This document shows, one piece after another, positions 1 to 8,194 of a stretch of DNA of 64,000 nt; position 1 is the stretch's first letter; the number at the start of each line of letters is the position of its first letter. A program made the position numbers and the translations under genes. Under the pieces are notes generated by a model that was given only the letters and a program-made list of their open reading frames with translations, was not told the origin of the DNA and made no database searches. The DNA is from Curvibacter cyanobacteriorum (lineage in GTDB: Bacteria; Pseudomonadota; Gammaproteobacteria; Burkholderiales; Burkholderiaceae_C), in the NCBI RefSeq assembly GCF_028649475.1, contig NZ_JAQSIP010000002.1, forward strand, positions 1-64,000. Direction: 5' to 3'.

Positions 1-150
1 GTTGGCTTCGGCCGTCACTTCGGCGCGGCTGCGTTGCGACACGGCAGCGGGGAATTGGTCGTTGTAGTCGGCTTCGCCAGCAGCAAAGCTGGGGGCGGCG
101 GCGAAGGCGGCGGTGGCGATCAGAGCGGCGGTGATGATGTTGCGGGTCAT
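1..150 (-). CDS. DUF4148 domain secreted protein, 3' end beyond the window
   Basis: The first 50 residues are visible on the minus strand, starting at an ATG at 150 preceded by a good AAGGAA ribosome-binding site. They begin MTRNIITAALIATAAFAAAP, a clear Sec signal peptide ending near SFAAG, followed by a short Tyr/Asp/Asn stretch and the SQRSRAEVTAEA segment typical of DUF4148 proteins. The same layout recurs in the complete protein at 1842-2144, so the two are paralogues. The family is common in Burkholderiales and has no established biochemical role; the mature protein is expected in the periplasm. The remainder lies left of the window. Confidence 0.8.
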   Translation of the reverse strand, partial: MTRNIITAALIATAAFAAAPSFAAGEADYNDQFPAAVSQRSRAEVTAEAN

Positions 151-248
151 GGTGAAATTCCTTTCAAGGTTGAAACACATCCAGTCGGTGCAGGCCTCCG
201 TGGCTTGGGCCGTCCTGGTTCGGTGAGTCGTCCTGATTTGTCTTCCGG

Positions 249-292
249 CTCATCGATGGTGTAACTGTAGGTGTTTACCCCAATCAATAAAA
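249..292 (-). promoter_or_regulatory. Putative promoter of the first DUF4148 gene (twin of 2241-2284)
   Basis: Read on the minus strand, TTTTAT (287-292) is separated by 17 bases from TACAGT (264-269), a plausible -35/-10 pair. It is followed by ACACCATCGATGAG. The same elements with identical spacing occur upstream of the second DUF4148 gene. The predicted 5' untranslated leader is a little over 100 bases. The promoter assignment is inference from conservation between the two copies. Confidence 0.5.
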
Positions 293-432
293 CCAGCTGG
301 ATAGCAAATCACTGTTTCGCAATTGACAACAAACGGCGCGCAGGTCCGCCGTGGGGGCCAGCAAGCCCGCGCGATGCCGGGCAGAATCGCCGCTGGGCGG
401 CCCCTTGGTCGCCGCTTTTTGAACGGGTCCCC

Positions 433-1626
433 ATGAGCTCTTTGCAACTCACCCTGAGGCTGATTGGCCTCGCTGCGTTCGGCAGCATGGCGTCCATGCG
501 CATCTGCGATCCCATGCTGGTGGCCTTGGGGCAGGACTTTCAGGTCAGCACGGGCGAGGCCTCCCGCGTCATCGCCTCGTTCGCGGTGGCTTACGGCACG
601 CTGCAGTTGTTTTATGGTCCGCTGGGCGACCGCTTGGGCAAGGTCCGGGTGATCGTGTTGGCCACCTGTGCCTGTTCCTTGTTCAGTGCCATCACGGCAC
701 TGGCGCCGACGCTGGACACCCTGGTGTTGTCGCGTGCCTTCATGGGGGCGTCGGCGGCGGGCATCATTCCGCTGTCCATGGCGTGGATTGGTGACCAGGT
801 CAGCTACGACAAGCGACAGGAAACGTTGGGGCGCTTCATGGGGGCCACCGTCACCGGCATGATGGCCGGGCAGTGGTTTGGCGGTGTCGCGGCCGAGCAC
901 CTGGGCTGGCGCTGGGCCTTTGCCGTGCTCGCGGTGATTTTTTTCCTGGCCGCCGTGACGTTGGCGCGCAAGACCGGGGCGCTGCGCCGGGGCTCGGTGC
1001 ATGGGGGGCAGGGTGGGGCGGTCAGCCTGGCGCAGTCGGTGCGCAACAGCGTGGCCCTGCTGCGCATCCCGCGCGTGCGCTGGGTGCTGGGCGTGACGGC
1101 GGTGGAGGGCGCTTTGGCTTTTGGCACCCTGGCCTTTGTGCCCAGTCGCCTGGTGAGTGCCTTTGGCTTCTCGGCGTCGGCCGCGGGGGGCGTGATGATC
1201 CTGTACGGGGTCGGTGGCCTGCTTTACAGCCAGTTTGTCAGCCGCTGGCTGCGTTTGTTGGGTGAGCGTGGGCTGGCGTTGACCGGGGGCACCTTGATGG
1301 CGGTGGCCCTGGCGGCCTTGGCCTGGGTGCCGGTGGCCGAGGTGGCGGTGGGGGCGTGCTTCCTGGCCGGCCTGGGCTTTTACATGCTGCACAACACCCT
1401 GCAGACCCAGGCCACCCAGATGGCTCCCCATGCCCGGGGCAGCGCGGTCACGCTGTTTGCCTGCCTGCTGTTCCTGGGGCAGTCCCTGGGGGTGTTGCTG
1501 GTGGCCTGGAGTGTGGACCGGGGCGGCCTGTCGATGGCCTTGGGGGGCGCGGGGCTGGCCTTGCTGGCGTTGGCTGCGTGGGTGTCGCGCCGGGTCGCAC
1601 CGCGCGCGGCCCCGCAGGTGGCTTGA
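433..1626 (+). CDS. MFS transporter
   Basis: A 397-residue major facilitator superfamily protein with about 12 hydrophobic segments. After TM2 it has the family signature GPLGDRLGKVRV (loop 2-3, about residues 61-72), and the middle loop carries the expected basic stretch (ARKTGALRRG). Length fits a 12-TM DHA-like drug or metabolite exporter, but no substrate can be read from the sequence. The ATG at 433 (MSSLQLTLRL) is preferred because the open frame upstream of it is not membrane-like; no strong ribosome-binding site is visible. It stands alone, convergent with the DUF4148 gene at 1842-2144. Confidence 0.85.
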   Translation: MSSLQLTLRLIGLAAFGSMASMRICDPMLVALGQDFQVSTGEASRVIASFAVAYGTLQLFYGPLGDRLGKVRVIVLATCACSLFSAITALAPTLDTLVLSRAFMGASAAGIIPLSMAWIGDQVSYDKRQETLGRFMGATVTGMMAGQWFGGVAAEHLGWRWAFAVLAVIFFLAAVTLARKTGALRRGSVHGGQGGAVSLAQSVRNSVALLRIPRVRWVLGVTAVEGALAFGTLAFVPSRLVSAFGFSASAAGGVMILYGVGGLLYSQFVSRWLRLLGERGLALTGGTLMAVALAALAWVPVAEVAVGACFLAGLGFYMLHNTLQTQATQMAPHARGSAVTLFACLLFLGQSLGVLLVAWSVDRGGLSMALGGAGLALLALAAWVSRRVAPRAAPQVA

Positions 1627-1736
1627 GCCGCCACAACGGCGTGGCCATGGCATGCGGCCCAGGGCCGGGATCAGGGGCCGTGGCCGCCCGAGTCCTTTCA
1701 GTGCGCGGCTTCAGGCGCCAGCGTGCCACGCCCAAG

Positions 1737-1778
1737 CCAACGACCCGCTCGGGCTCATGCAGCCCGCCGGGTCGTTGG
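1737..1778. terminator. Long hairpin between convergent genes, possible bidirectional terminator
   Basis: CCAACGACCCG (1737-1747) pairs perfectly with CGGGTCGTTGG (1768-1778). Nested inside, GGGCT (1751-1755) pairs with AGCCC (1761-1765) around a 5-base loop, giving 16 base pairs interrupted by a small internal loop. It lies between the ends of the MFS gene and the DUF4148 gene. There is no good U-tract on either strand, so intrinsic termination is only inferred from position and stem strength. Confidence 0.5.
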
Positions 1779-1841
1779 GGTTGGCGCGAGCGTGGCGCCG
1801 GGCCAGGGCCTGCGTTGGGCGCCGGGCGTCCAGGGGGGGGC

Positions 1842-2144
1842 TCAGTAGCTGCTCAGGGCGCGTTCACCTCGGGCGGCGGCGAAAGCGGCTTGGCGCACTT
1901 CGTCGCGGCTCAGGGCGGACTTGACCTCGGGCAGCACGCGGGACTTGGCGTCCACCGACACGGTGCCGTCGCGGGCGGCTTGGTAGGCTTCGGCCTGCAC
2001 TTCAGCGCGGCTGCGCTGGGCGGTGACCGGCACGAATTGGTTCTGGTACTCGCTCAGGCCGTCGGCCAGGCTGGGGGTGCTGACAAAGGCCGCGGCGGCG
2101 GCGGCGGTGGTGACCAGGGCGTAAGCAATCAGGGAGCGGGTCAT
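1842..2144 (-). CDS. DUF4148 domain secreted protein
   Basis: A 100-residue protein with an N-terminal signal peptide (about residues 1-28, alanine-rich, ending near SLADG). The mature region includes SEYQNQFVPV, QRSRAEVQAEAYQAARDG and two further short helix-like segments with repeated 'SRxEVxxxA' motifs (QRSRAEVQAEA, SRDEVRQAAFA). This is the standard DUF4148 architecture and length. The start ATG follows a GAAAGGAATT ribosome-binding site. Function is unknown; a periplasmic location is expected. Paralogue of the partial gene at the window's left edge, with which it shares a promoter design. Confidence 0.85.
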   Translation of the reverse strand: MTRSLIAYALVTTAAAAAAFVSTPSLADGLSEYQNQFVPVTAQRSRAEVQAEAYQAARDGTVSVDAKSRVLPEVKSALSRDEVRQAAFAAARGERALSSY

Positions 2145-2240
2145 GGTGAATTCCTTTCAGGTCTGACAAAACGTATCGGGCAGGTCGGGCCGCGGGGGCC
2201 TGGCATGTCCAGCCTCGATGAAGCGTTGTGGTGGTGTCGA

Positions 2241-2284
2241 CTCATCGATGGTGTGACTTTAGGTGATCGTTCTGAACAATAAAA
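2241..2284 (-). promoter_or_regulatory. Putative promoter of the second DUF4148 gene (twin of 249-292)
   Basis: On the minus strand TTTTAT (2279-2284) lies 17 bases from TAAAGT (2256-2261), followed by ACACCATCGATGAG. It matches the element upstream of the paralogue in the -35, the spacer end (CACC), the -10 and the downstream CATCGATGAG, although the leaders between promoter and start codon differ. Selective conservation suggests a functional promoter, perhaps with a regulator site at ATCGAT. Confidence 0.5.
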
Positions 2285-2432
2285 CCGGCATTGAGGCAAA
2301 TGAAAATTCCTGAAAAAGAAACAATCCAACGGAACTCCGCCGTGCCGTGCCGCGCTGAGCCCAGTCGCTGCGGTGACAGGTGACAGGCTGGGGGGCGTCC
2401 TTATGATTTCGCCACTTTCTTTCGGCCGACCC

Positions 2433-3998
2433 ATGACTGCTCCATCCACACCTGTTCCCAGCGACTTCCACGCCATCCCCGACCGCATCAGAGAGCACGC
2501 GCGTGCCGAACCCCAGCGACCCGCCTTGCTGGACGCGCCAGAAGCCGGCGGGCAGCGCATGAGCTACGCTGAACTGGACCAGTTCATGGACCGCGTGGCC
2601 GCCAGCCTGCAGCGCGACGGCGTGCAGCCCGGCGAGGCGATTGCGGTCTGCGCCAGCAGTTCGGTGACCTATGCCGCGGTGTTCCTGGGCGCGCTGCGGG
2701 CCGGTGTGGTGGTGGCCCCCCTGGCCCCTGGCAGCACCCCGCAGGCCCTGGCGGGCATGTTGGGTGACGCCCAGGCGCGCCTGCTGTTTCTGGATGCCGC
2801 GGCGCAGGCCACGGTGGCCGACGCGGGGCAGGGCCGCGTGACCCGCATCGCGCTCGATGGGTCCGACGCCGGCCAGCCCCTGACCGACTGGTTGGCCCCC
2901 GCGGGCCACCCGGTGCAGGCCGTGGCCCTGCAGCCGGCCTGGCCCTTCAACATCATCTACTCCTCGGGCACCACGGGCACGCCCAAGGGCATCGTGCAGT
3001 CGCACGGCATGCGCGCGGCGCATGTCAACCGGGGGGCGGTGTACGGCTATGGCCCGCGTTCGCTGACCTTGCTGTCCACGCCGCTGTATTCGAACACCAC
3101 GCTGGTGGTGTTTTTCCCCACGCTGGCCTTTGGTGGCACCGTGCTGCTGATGCCCAAGTTCGATGCGGGTGCCTACCTGCGCCTGGCGCAAGACCACCAC
3201 ATGACCCACACCATGCTGGTGCCGGTGCAGTACCAGCGCCTGATGGCGCACCCGGCTTTTGAGGCCCACGACCTGAGCCACACCGCGGTCAAGTTTTGCA
3301 CCAGTGCGCCGTTCCATGCCGACCTGAAGGCCGATGTGCTCAAGCGCTGGCCGGGCGGGCTGGTCGAGTTCTACGGCATGACCGAAGGCGGTGGCACCTG
3401 CATCCTCGAGGCCCACCTGCACCCCGACAAGCTGCACACCGTGGGCCGACCGGCCGAGACCCACGACATCCGCCTGATTGACGAGCAGGGCGTCGAAGTG
3501 GCACCCGGCGAAGCCGGTGAGGTGGTGGGGCATTCGGCCGGCATGATGACCGGCTACCACGGTCAGCCCGAGAAAACGCGCGAGGCCGAGTGGTTTGCGC
3601 CCGATGGCAAGCGTTTCATCCGCACCGGCGACATCGGGCGGTTTGACGCCGACGGCTTCCTGACCTTGTTCGACCGCAAGAAGGACATGATCATTTCGGG
3701 CGGCTTCAACATCTACCCCAGTGACCTCGAGGCCTTGCTGCGCGAGCACCCCGCGGTGGCCGAAGCGGCGGTGGTGGGGGTGCCATCGGTGGCCTGGGGC
3801 GAGACCCCGGTGGCCTTTGTGGTCGCGCGGCCGGGTCAGGCCCTGGCGGCCGACGCACTGCGTGACTGGCTCAATGCCCGCGTGGGCAAAACCCAGCGCC
3901 TGAGCGACCTGACCTGGGTTGACGAGTTGCCGCGCAGCGCGATTGGCAAGGTGCTCAAACGCGAACTGCGCGACGCCTACGGGGCCGCGGCCGCCTGA
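2433..3998 (+). CDS. AMP-forming acyl-CoA synthetase (class I adenylate-forming enzyme)
   Basis: A 521-residue enzyme expected to activate a carboxylic acid with ATP and CoA. It has the P-loop-like A3 motif YSSGTTGTPKG (about residues 173-183), the A5 motif FYGMTEGGG (about 312-320), the A7 motif TGDIGRFD (about 396-403), the A8 hinge FDRKKDMIISGGFNIYPSD and the C-terminal A10 lysine region SAIGKVLKREL. Length and motif order are normal for the family. In-frame ATGs also exist at 2373 and 2403; 2433 was chosen because it gives the usual N-terminus, but no clear ribosome-binding site decides it. The substrate is unknown. Its last 22 bases overlap the convergent SulP gene. Confidence 0.85.
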   Translation: MTAPSTPVPSDFHAIPDRIREHARAEPQRPALLDAPEAGGQRMSYAELDQFMDRVAASLQRDGVQPGEAIAVCASSSVTYAAVFLGALRAGVVVAPLAPGSTPQALAGMLGDAQARLLFLDAAAQATVADAGQGRVTRIALDGSDAGQPLTDWLAPAGHPVQAVALQPAWPFNIIYSSGTTGTPKGIVQSHGMRAAHVNRGAVYGYGPRSLTLLSTPLYSNTTLVVFFPTLAFGGTVLLMPKFDAGAYLRLAQDHHMTHTMLVPVQYQRLMAHPAFEAHDLSHTAVKFCTSAPFHADLKADVLKRWPGGLVEFYGMTEGGGTCILEAHLHPDKLHTVGRPAETHDIRLIDEQGVEVAPGEAGEVVGHSAGMMTGYHGQPEKTREAEWFAPDGKRFIRTGDIGRFDADGFLTLFDRKKDMIISGGFNIYPSDLEALLREHPAVAEAAVVGVPSVAWGETPVAFVVARPGQALAADALRDWLNARVGKTQRLSDLTWVDELPRSAIGKVLKRELRDAYGAAAA

Positions 3999-5764
3999 GC
4001 CTCCGCAGGGGGCGGGCCCAGCTGGAGGGCGCGCGCTGGCGCCTCCGGTTGGCAGGGCCCGGGTCCGTCGGTGTGCTGCCGCTCAAAGGCGTCGACGGCG
4101 CTTTTGACCGAGACAAAGAAGTCCTGCCGGCCGATCTTCTCGATCAGGCCCACGCGGGCCAGTTCACGCAAGAAGGGCCTGGGCGCGTCGGCGACCTTGA
4201 CGTCCACGCCGTGGTCCAGCAGTTCCTGGTGGAGCTTGGCCAGGCGTTGCGCCGCGGTGATGTCCATCTCGTGGATCGCCTGCGCGTCGATCACCAGCCA
4301 TTGCACGGGCACGGCGGCGCTGCGGACCAGGCTGCGGATGCGGTTCATGACGTGGCTCGAGTTGGCAAACAGCAGCGGCGCGTACAGCCGATAGATCAGC
4401 AGGCCGGGGATGGTCTCCGCGTCATCTTGGTCGGCGCAGTCGTGGAAGCGGCCATCGCGCTTGAGCCGCTTCAGCACCGCATCGTGGGGCCGCGAGATGC
4501 CGACCAGCACCGAGATCAGGGACAGCACGACGCCCAGCACGATGCCGGGCACCACCCCGGTCAACAGGATCATCACCGTGACGCCCAGCGCGATCGCAAA
4601 CTCGATGCGGTCGATGCGGTAGAGGGTGCGCAGCGAGGCCAGCTCCAGCATCCCGAAGGCGGTGACGATCAGGATCGCCCCCAGGGCCACCATGGGCAGC
4701 AGGGCGATCAGGCGGGTCAGGAACAGCAGGAACATCAGCAGGCCGCCCGCCAGCACCAGCTGCGCCAGCTGGGTCCGGCCACCAGAAGCGTCCACGATCG
4801 AGGTCCTGGATTGGCTGGCCGAGACCGGAAAACCCTGCCAGAGCCCTGCCAGCACGTTGGCCGTGCCCAGCGCCAACAACTCGCGGTTGGGATCGACCTC
4901 GTCGCCATGGCGTTCGGCGAAGGTCTGGGCCAGCAAGATGCCGTCCGAGAAGGCCAGAAAGGCGATGGCCAGCGCCGCCGGTGCCAGTGCCGCGACGTCC
5001 TGCCAGGTCAGTGCCGGCAGGGTCAGCCTGGGCAGGCCCGATGGCACCTCACCCACCAAGGCGACGCCCTGCGCGCCCAGGTCGAAGCCGTAGGTGATCA
5101 GGATGGCCGCCGCGCACAGCGCCAGCGCCCCCGGCACCCGCGGCAGCCACCGACCCAGGGCGAGCAGTCCCGCCACCAGCGCCAACCCCAGGGCCAGGGT
5201 GGCCGCGTGGGTCTGGGGCAGCTGGGTCACCACGGCGTGCAGCAGCTCGAAGAACTGCTCGCCCTGGGTTTCAAAGCCGAACATCTTGTCCAATTGGGTG
5301 GCGATCAAGATCAGCGAGGCCCCGTTCAGGTAGCCGATCAACACCGGGCGGGACAGCAGGTCTGCGATCACGCCCAGCCGCAGGCGCGACGACAGGATCA
5401 GCACCCCGCCGGTCAGCAGGCTCAGCACCGCGGCCAGGGCCGCCAGCCGGGTGGCATCACCGTTGGCCACGGTCAGGATGGCCGAGCCCGCCAGCAGCCC
5501 GATGGCGGCGTCTGGCCCGGCGATCACCTGTCGGGCGCTGGAGAACAGCGCATAGCCCACCGCGGCCGCCAGGGCGGCATACAACCCCGTGATGGCCGGC
5601 AGGTGGACCAGTTCGGCGTAGGCGATGACCGATGGGATCGAGACGATGCAGGCCGACAGCCCGGCGATCGTGTCCCGACCCAGCCAGGCCACGCGGTAGC
5701 CGCGCAAGCTCGCCAGCAGCGGCGAGGCCGACAGCAGTCGCTGGGTGAGGGCAGCCAGGTTCAT
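3977..5764 (-). CDS. SulP (SLC26-type) anion transporter with C-terminal STAS domain
   Basis: A 595-residue inner-membrane protein. Residues about 20-400 hold the Sulfate_transp core with many membrane spans, including the family segment SIPSVIAYAELVHLPAITGL near the N-terminus. Residues about 430-545 form a cytoplasmic STAS domain (VQWLVIDAQAIHEMDITAAQ). SulP proteins move sulfate, bicarbonate or dicarboxylates; no cysteine-biosynthesis or carbonic-anhydrase gene is adjacent, so the anion is unassigned. A proline/alanine-rich tail of about 45 residues after the STAS domain is unusual and extends into the convergent ligase gene. Confidence 0.88.
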   Translation of the reverse strand: MNLAALTQRLLSASPLLASLRGYRVAWLGRDTIAGLSACIVSIPSVIAYAELVHLPAITGLYAALAAAVGYALFSSARQVIAGPDAAIGLLAGSAILTVANGDATRLAALAAVLSLLTGGVLILSSRLRLGVIADLLSRPVLIGYLNGASLILIATQLDKMFGFETQGEQFFELLHAVVTQLPQTHAATLALGLALVAGLLALGRWLPRVPGALALCAAAILITYGFDLGAQGVALVGEVPSGLPRLTLPALTWQDVAALAPAALAIAFLAFSDGILLAQTFAERHGDEVDPNRELLALGTANVLAGLWQGFPVSASQSRTSIVDASGGRTQLAQLVLAGGLLMFLLFLTRLIALLPMVALGAILIVTAFGMLELASLRTLYRIDRIEFAIALGVTVMILLTGVVPGIVLGVVLSLISVLVGISRPHDAVLKRLKRDGRFHDCADQDDAETIPGLLIYRLYAPLLFANSSHVMNRIRSLVRSAAVPVQWLVIDAQAIHEMDITAAQRLAKLHQELLDHGVDVKVADAPRPFLRELARVGLIEKIGRQDFFVSVKSAVDAFERQHTDGPGPCQPEAPARALQLGPPPAEAQAAAAP

Positions 5765-6088
5765 GGTTCAGTCCTTGCGGGCCCCGGCGGGCGGCCGTGG
5801 AAGGGGCCCCCGGCGAGCTGGGAGGGGCCCAGCAGCACGGCCGAGCCATGGCCAGCCGCAGGGTGGGTCTGGGGGACGCCGGGTGGGCGCCACGCGTGGT
5901 TGCTCTGGCGACGGGCCCGTTGGCCAAGCCCGGCGGGCGCCGGGGGGGGCAGGCGGACGGCGGGCCGGAGGGGGCCGGTGGGGTGGGCCCGGCGGGCCCC
6001 AGGCGGGCATCCCTCGGGGAGGGGCCTCGAGGTTAGATCTCGAGGGTTGGTCTCGAGGGTTGATCTCGAAGGGGCTGGCGTCAGGACC
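5765..6088. other. 324-base GC-rich intergenic region
   Basis: No convincing gene is seen between the SYLF gene and the SulP gene, both read on the minus strand. The region is a run of G/C-rich low-complexity sequence and contains the 13-base tandem repeat at 6037-6074. The SulP promoter must lie here or upstream, but no clear -35/-10 pair stands out. Confidence 0.6.
6037..6074. repeat. Short tandem repeat, 13-base unit, about three copies
   Basis: ATCTCGAGGGTTG (6037-6049) is followed directly by GTCTCGAGGGTTG (6050-6062) and a diverged third copy ATCTCGAAGGGG (6063-6074). Each unit contains the palindrome CTCGAG or its variant. It lies just beyond the stop codon of the SYLF gene. Confidence 0.7.
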
Positions 6089-6655
6089 TCAAGGCTGCTT
6101 GATGCGCGAGATCTTGGTGCCTTCGAGGCCCAGCGAGGCCATCATGCCGCTCTGGTCGAAGATGTAGGCGTAGACGTCGTCTTTGAGGGTGGTGGTGCTC
6201 AGCTTGGAGGCCACACCGGAGTCCACCACCACGATGCTCGGGCCCACACCGAGTTCCCAGCCGTCGCGGCCCTTGAGGGATTCGACGGCCGCATCGGTCA
6301 TGACGAACAGCACGTAGCCAAAGCTTTGCGCGCCAGCTTGCAGGCCAAACGAGGCACTGACGGAGTTGAAGTAGCCCGCGAACACTTGGTTCTGCAGCAG
6401 CACGCCCTCGCCATAAGCACCACCGAAGATCAGCCCGGCCTTGATGATGTTGGGGAACACCAGGGCGGCCTTGGCTTTCTGGGCCAGGGCCTCGGAGCCG
6501 GGGCGGGCCTTGTAGAGCGTTTTCAGGGTGAACTGCGCCTGTTTTTGCAGGTCTTCACCAGAGGCCGCGTGGGCGGCGGGGGCCAGCAGGGGGGTGCTGA
6601 GCACGGTGGCTGCGCTGAGCATCATGGCGGGGAAGGCGCGTCGTTGGAGTGTCAT
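6089..6655 (-). CDS. SYLF (Ysc84-like) domain secreted protein
   Basis: A 188-residue protein with a classical signal peptide (MTLQRRAF, then a hydrophobic core ending PAAHA-ASG). The mature part is the SYLF/DUF500 lipid-binding domain: KAKAALVFPNIIKAGLIFGG, then GEGVLL and FGLQAGAQSFGYVLFVMT, and a C-terminal YAYIFDQSGMMASLGLEGTK that is typical of the bacterial members. SYLF domains in eukaryotes bind phosphoinositides; bacterial members are periplasmic and of unclear function. An ATG at 6682 (MTFFLSRAP) has a better-placed AGGGG ribosome-binding site and could be the real start, lengthening the signal peptide by nine residues. Confidence 0.85.
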   Translation of the reverse strand: MTLQRRAFPAMMLSAATVLSTPLLAPAAHAASGEDLQKQAQFTLKTLYKARPGSEALAQKAKAALVFPNIIKAGLIFGGAYGEGVLLQNQVFAGYFNSVSASFGLQAGAQSFGYVLFVMTDAAVESLKGRDGWELGVGPSIVVVDSGVASKLSTTTLKDDVYAYIFDQSGMMASLGLEGTKISRIKQP

Positions 6656-6940
6656 CGGGGCTCGAGAAAGGAAGAAGGTCATGAGGGATAGCCCCTGAGG
6701 AGGCCATCGCGGAGTGGCCCCACGCGGGGGCACAAGACCTAGCTTAGAAGCTCCAATTCCCCAAATGCATCCGGCGGGCCGCCGGTGCAATGCTTCTTAC
6801 ACAGCGCAACGATTTCCAGGCCCTGACCGGGCTGGAGCGGGCGCTGCCGCCCCGCCAGCGGCCCGACAGCGGCCCGGGTCGCTGGCGGGGCGCCGCCCTG
6901 CCAGGCGCCTGCAGGGGGCTCGGTGCCGGGCCTCAGGCCC

Positions 6941-7207
6941 TCACTTGCGGCCGACGCGGTAGCGCACGCCCTGCGGGCCGTAGAACTCCGAGTGCGGCTC
7001 GCCATGGGCCAGGTGGAAGATGTCGCCGGTTTGGTAGTGGCGTGTCTCGCCCGCCACCTCGATGCGGATGTCGCCGTCCAAAATCAACGCCCTGGCTTCA
7101 AAAGGGTGGGTGTGCGACAGCATCTGGCCGCCCGCTTCACGCTGCACCGTGGACACCTCGGTGAAGCCTTGGCTGGCGAGGTCGCGTTCGAATTCTGCTT
7201 CGGTCAT
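6941..7207 (-). CDS. Small cupin domain protein
   Basis: An 88-residue single-domain cupin. The motif HTHPFEARALILDGDI (about residues 32-47) supplies the metal-binding histidines and glutamate of cupin motif 1. GDIFHLAHGEPHSEF (about 61-75) is cupin motif 2 with its conserved histidine. The start follows a strong AAGGAG site. Small cupins of this kind are sensors or minor enzymes of unknown substrate. It is divergent from the DUF6172 gene, with a 188-base shared upstream region. Confidence 0.85.
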   Translation of the reverse strand: MTEAEFERDLASQGFTEVSTVQREAGGQMLSHTHPFEARALILDGDIRIEVAGETRHYQTGDIFHLAHGEPHSEFYGPQGVRYRVGRK

Positions 7208-7395
7208 GGGGTCTCCTTTCGATGCCGAAAGGGCAGTTTAAAACGCTCGCCGGGGCATCGCTGGGCACGTCGGCCAGCGCCCTGGCCGGGGCGGGGTCTT
7301 CGGTCGCGGGCCCGCATCCGCGGCGCAACCCGCATAATCCCGCCCTTGGCTGTCGCAACCCGTGGCGGGCCGGCAGCGGTTTTTGAAGGGCCATT

Positions 7396-7755
7396 GTGAG
7401 AAAAATATTCAGTTTCAAGGCCGAAGGCCGCCACCCGGACCGGGTGCTCGATGCGGTCAAGCATGAGATCCGCAAGTACCTGAAGCGCGAGCGTCGCCGC
7501 GTCCTGCCCGAGGGCACCGACTTCTGGGATTTCGATTGCCGTTTCGGCCTTGAAAAAGACAGCGCCGAAGTCGTGCTGCTGTCGACCCTGATCGCGCAGG
7601 TGGACGCGGCCGCCAAGGGCGGGGCCGAGCACGCCTACGTCGAGATCCTGGCCCGTGCGGCCCAACGCCCCCCGCGTCCGCCGCGGGTCGAGGGCGAAGG
7701 GGCGGAGCCCCGGGCCACCGACGATGACCACCCTGACGAGGACGCCTTGCCATGA
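7396..7755 (+). CDS. DUF6172 family protein
   Basis: A 119-residue protein that I recognise as DUF6172-like: the N-terminal part reads KAEGRHPDRVLDAVKHEIRK followed by YLKRERRRVLPEGTDFWDFD, a conserved basic patch and aromatic/acidic block. The C-terminal third is low-complexity (Pro/Arg, then Asp/Glu) and probably disordered. Translation starts at GTG. The function of the family is unknown. The stop overlaps the start of the next gene by four bases (ATGA), so the two are translationally coupled. Confidence 0.75.
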   Translation: MRKIFSFKAEGRHPDRVLDAVKHEIRKYLKRERRRVLPEGTDFWDFDCRFGLEKDSAEVVLLSTLIAQVDAAAKGGAEHAYVEILARAAQRPPRPPRVEGEGAEPRATDDDHPDEDALP

Positions 7756-8168
7756 TCCTGACCGACATCGCCATCCCCCACGAGTACAAAGGCCGCAAGA
7801 GCGAGGTGCCGCTGTCCTTCATCGTCCACCCCTTTGCCGAGACCGAAGGCGAGCACGCGGGCAAGTTCGAGGTGATGCTCAGTGGCCGGGGGGCCGGTGA
7901 AGACAAGGCCCGTTCGGGCTGGGTCACCCTGGACGAGCTGGCCGAGCTGTACGCGCGCGACCTGATGGTGCGCAAGGGCCTGCGCCTGCGCCTGCGCCCG
8001 CTCGAGGACGGTGTCTACCCCGACACCTTCCCCGGCAAGAAAGTGCCGCGCAGTGCCATCCCCAAGGGGTCGTCGTTTGACCTGCGCATCCTGGCGGTGG
8101 ACCGTGCCAAGCAGGTGTCGCCCGGCGTGCGCGCCCTGATCATCCACCTCGAGACCCCACCCGAGTGA
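7752..8168 (+). CDS. Conserved hypothetical protein coupled to the DUF6172 gene
   Basis: A 138-residue soluble protein that I do not recognise as a named family. It starts MILTDIAIPHEYKGRKSEVP, has alternating beta-strand-like and charged segments, no signal peptide and no membrane span. A basic/proline segment PDTFPGKKVPRSAIPKGS lies near residues 94-111. The four-base overlap with the DUF6172 gene and normal high-GC codon use indicate a real gene whose product probably works with its partner. No cysteines or obvious catalytic motif are visible. Confidence 0.75.
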   Translation: MILTDIAIPHEYKGRKSEVPLSFIVHPFAETEGEHAGKFEVMLSGRGAGEDKARSGWVTLDELAELYARDLMVRKGLRLRLRPLEDGVYPDTFPGKKVPRSAIPKGSSFDLRILAVDRAKQVSPGVRALIIHLETPPE

Positions 8169-8194
8169 GCGCCAGGCCGCTCGGACCTGGCCCG

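Noticed and set aside
4049-6691. An 880-codon plus-strand open frame across the SulP and SYLF genes.
   Set aside because: Antisense of two genes with recognisable domains; the product is Gln/His/Arg-rich without any family pattern.
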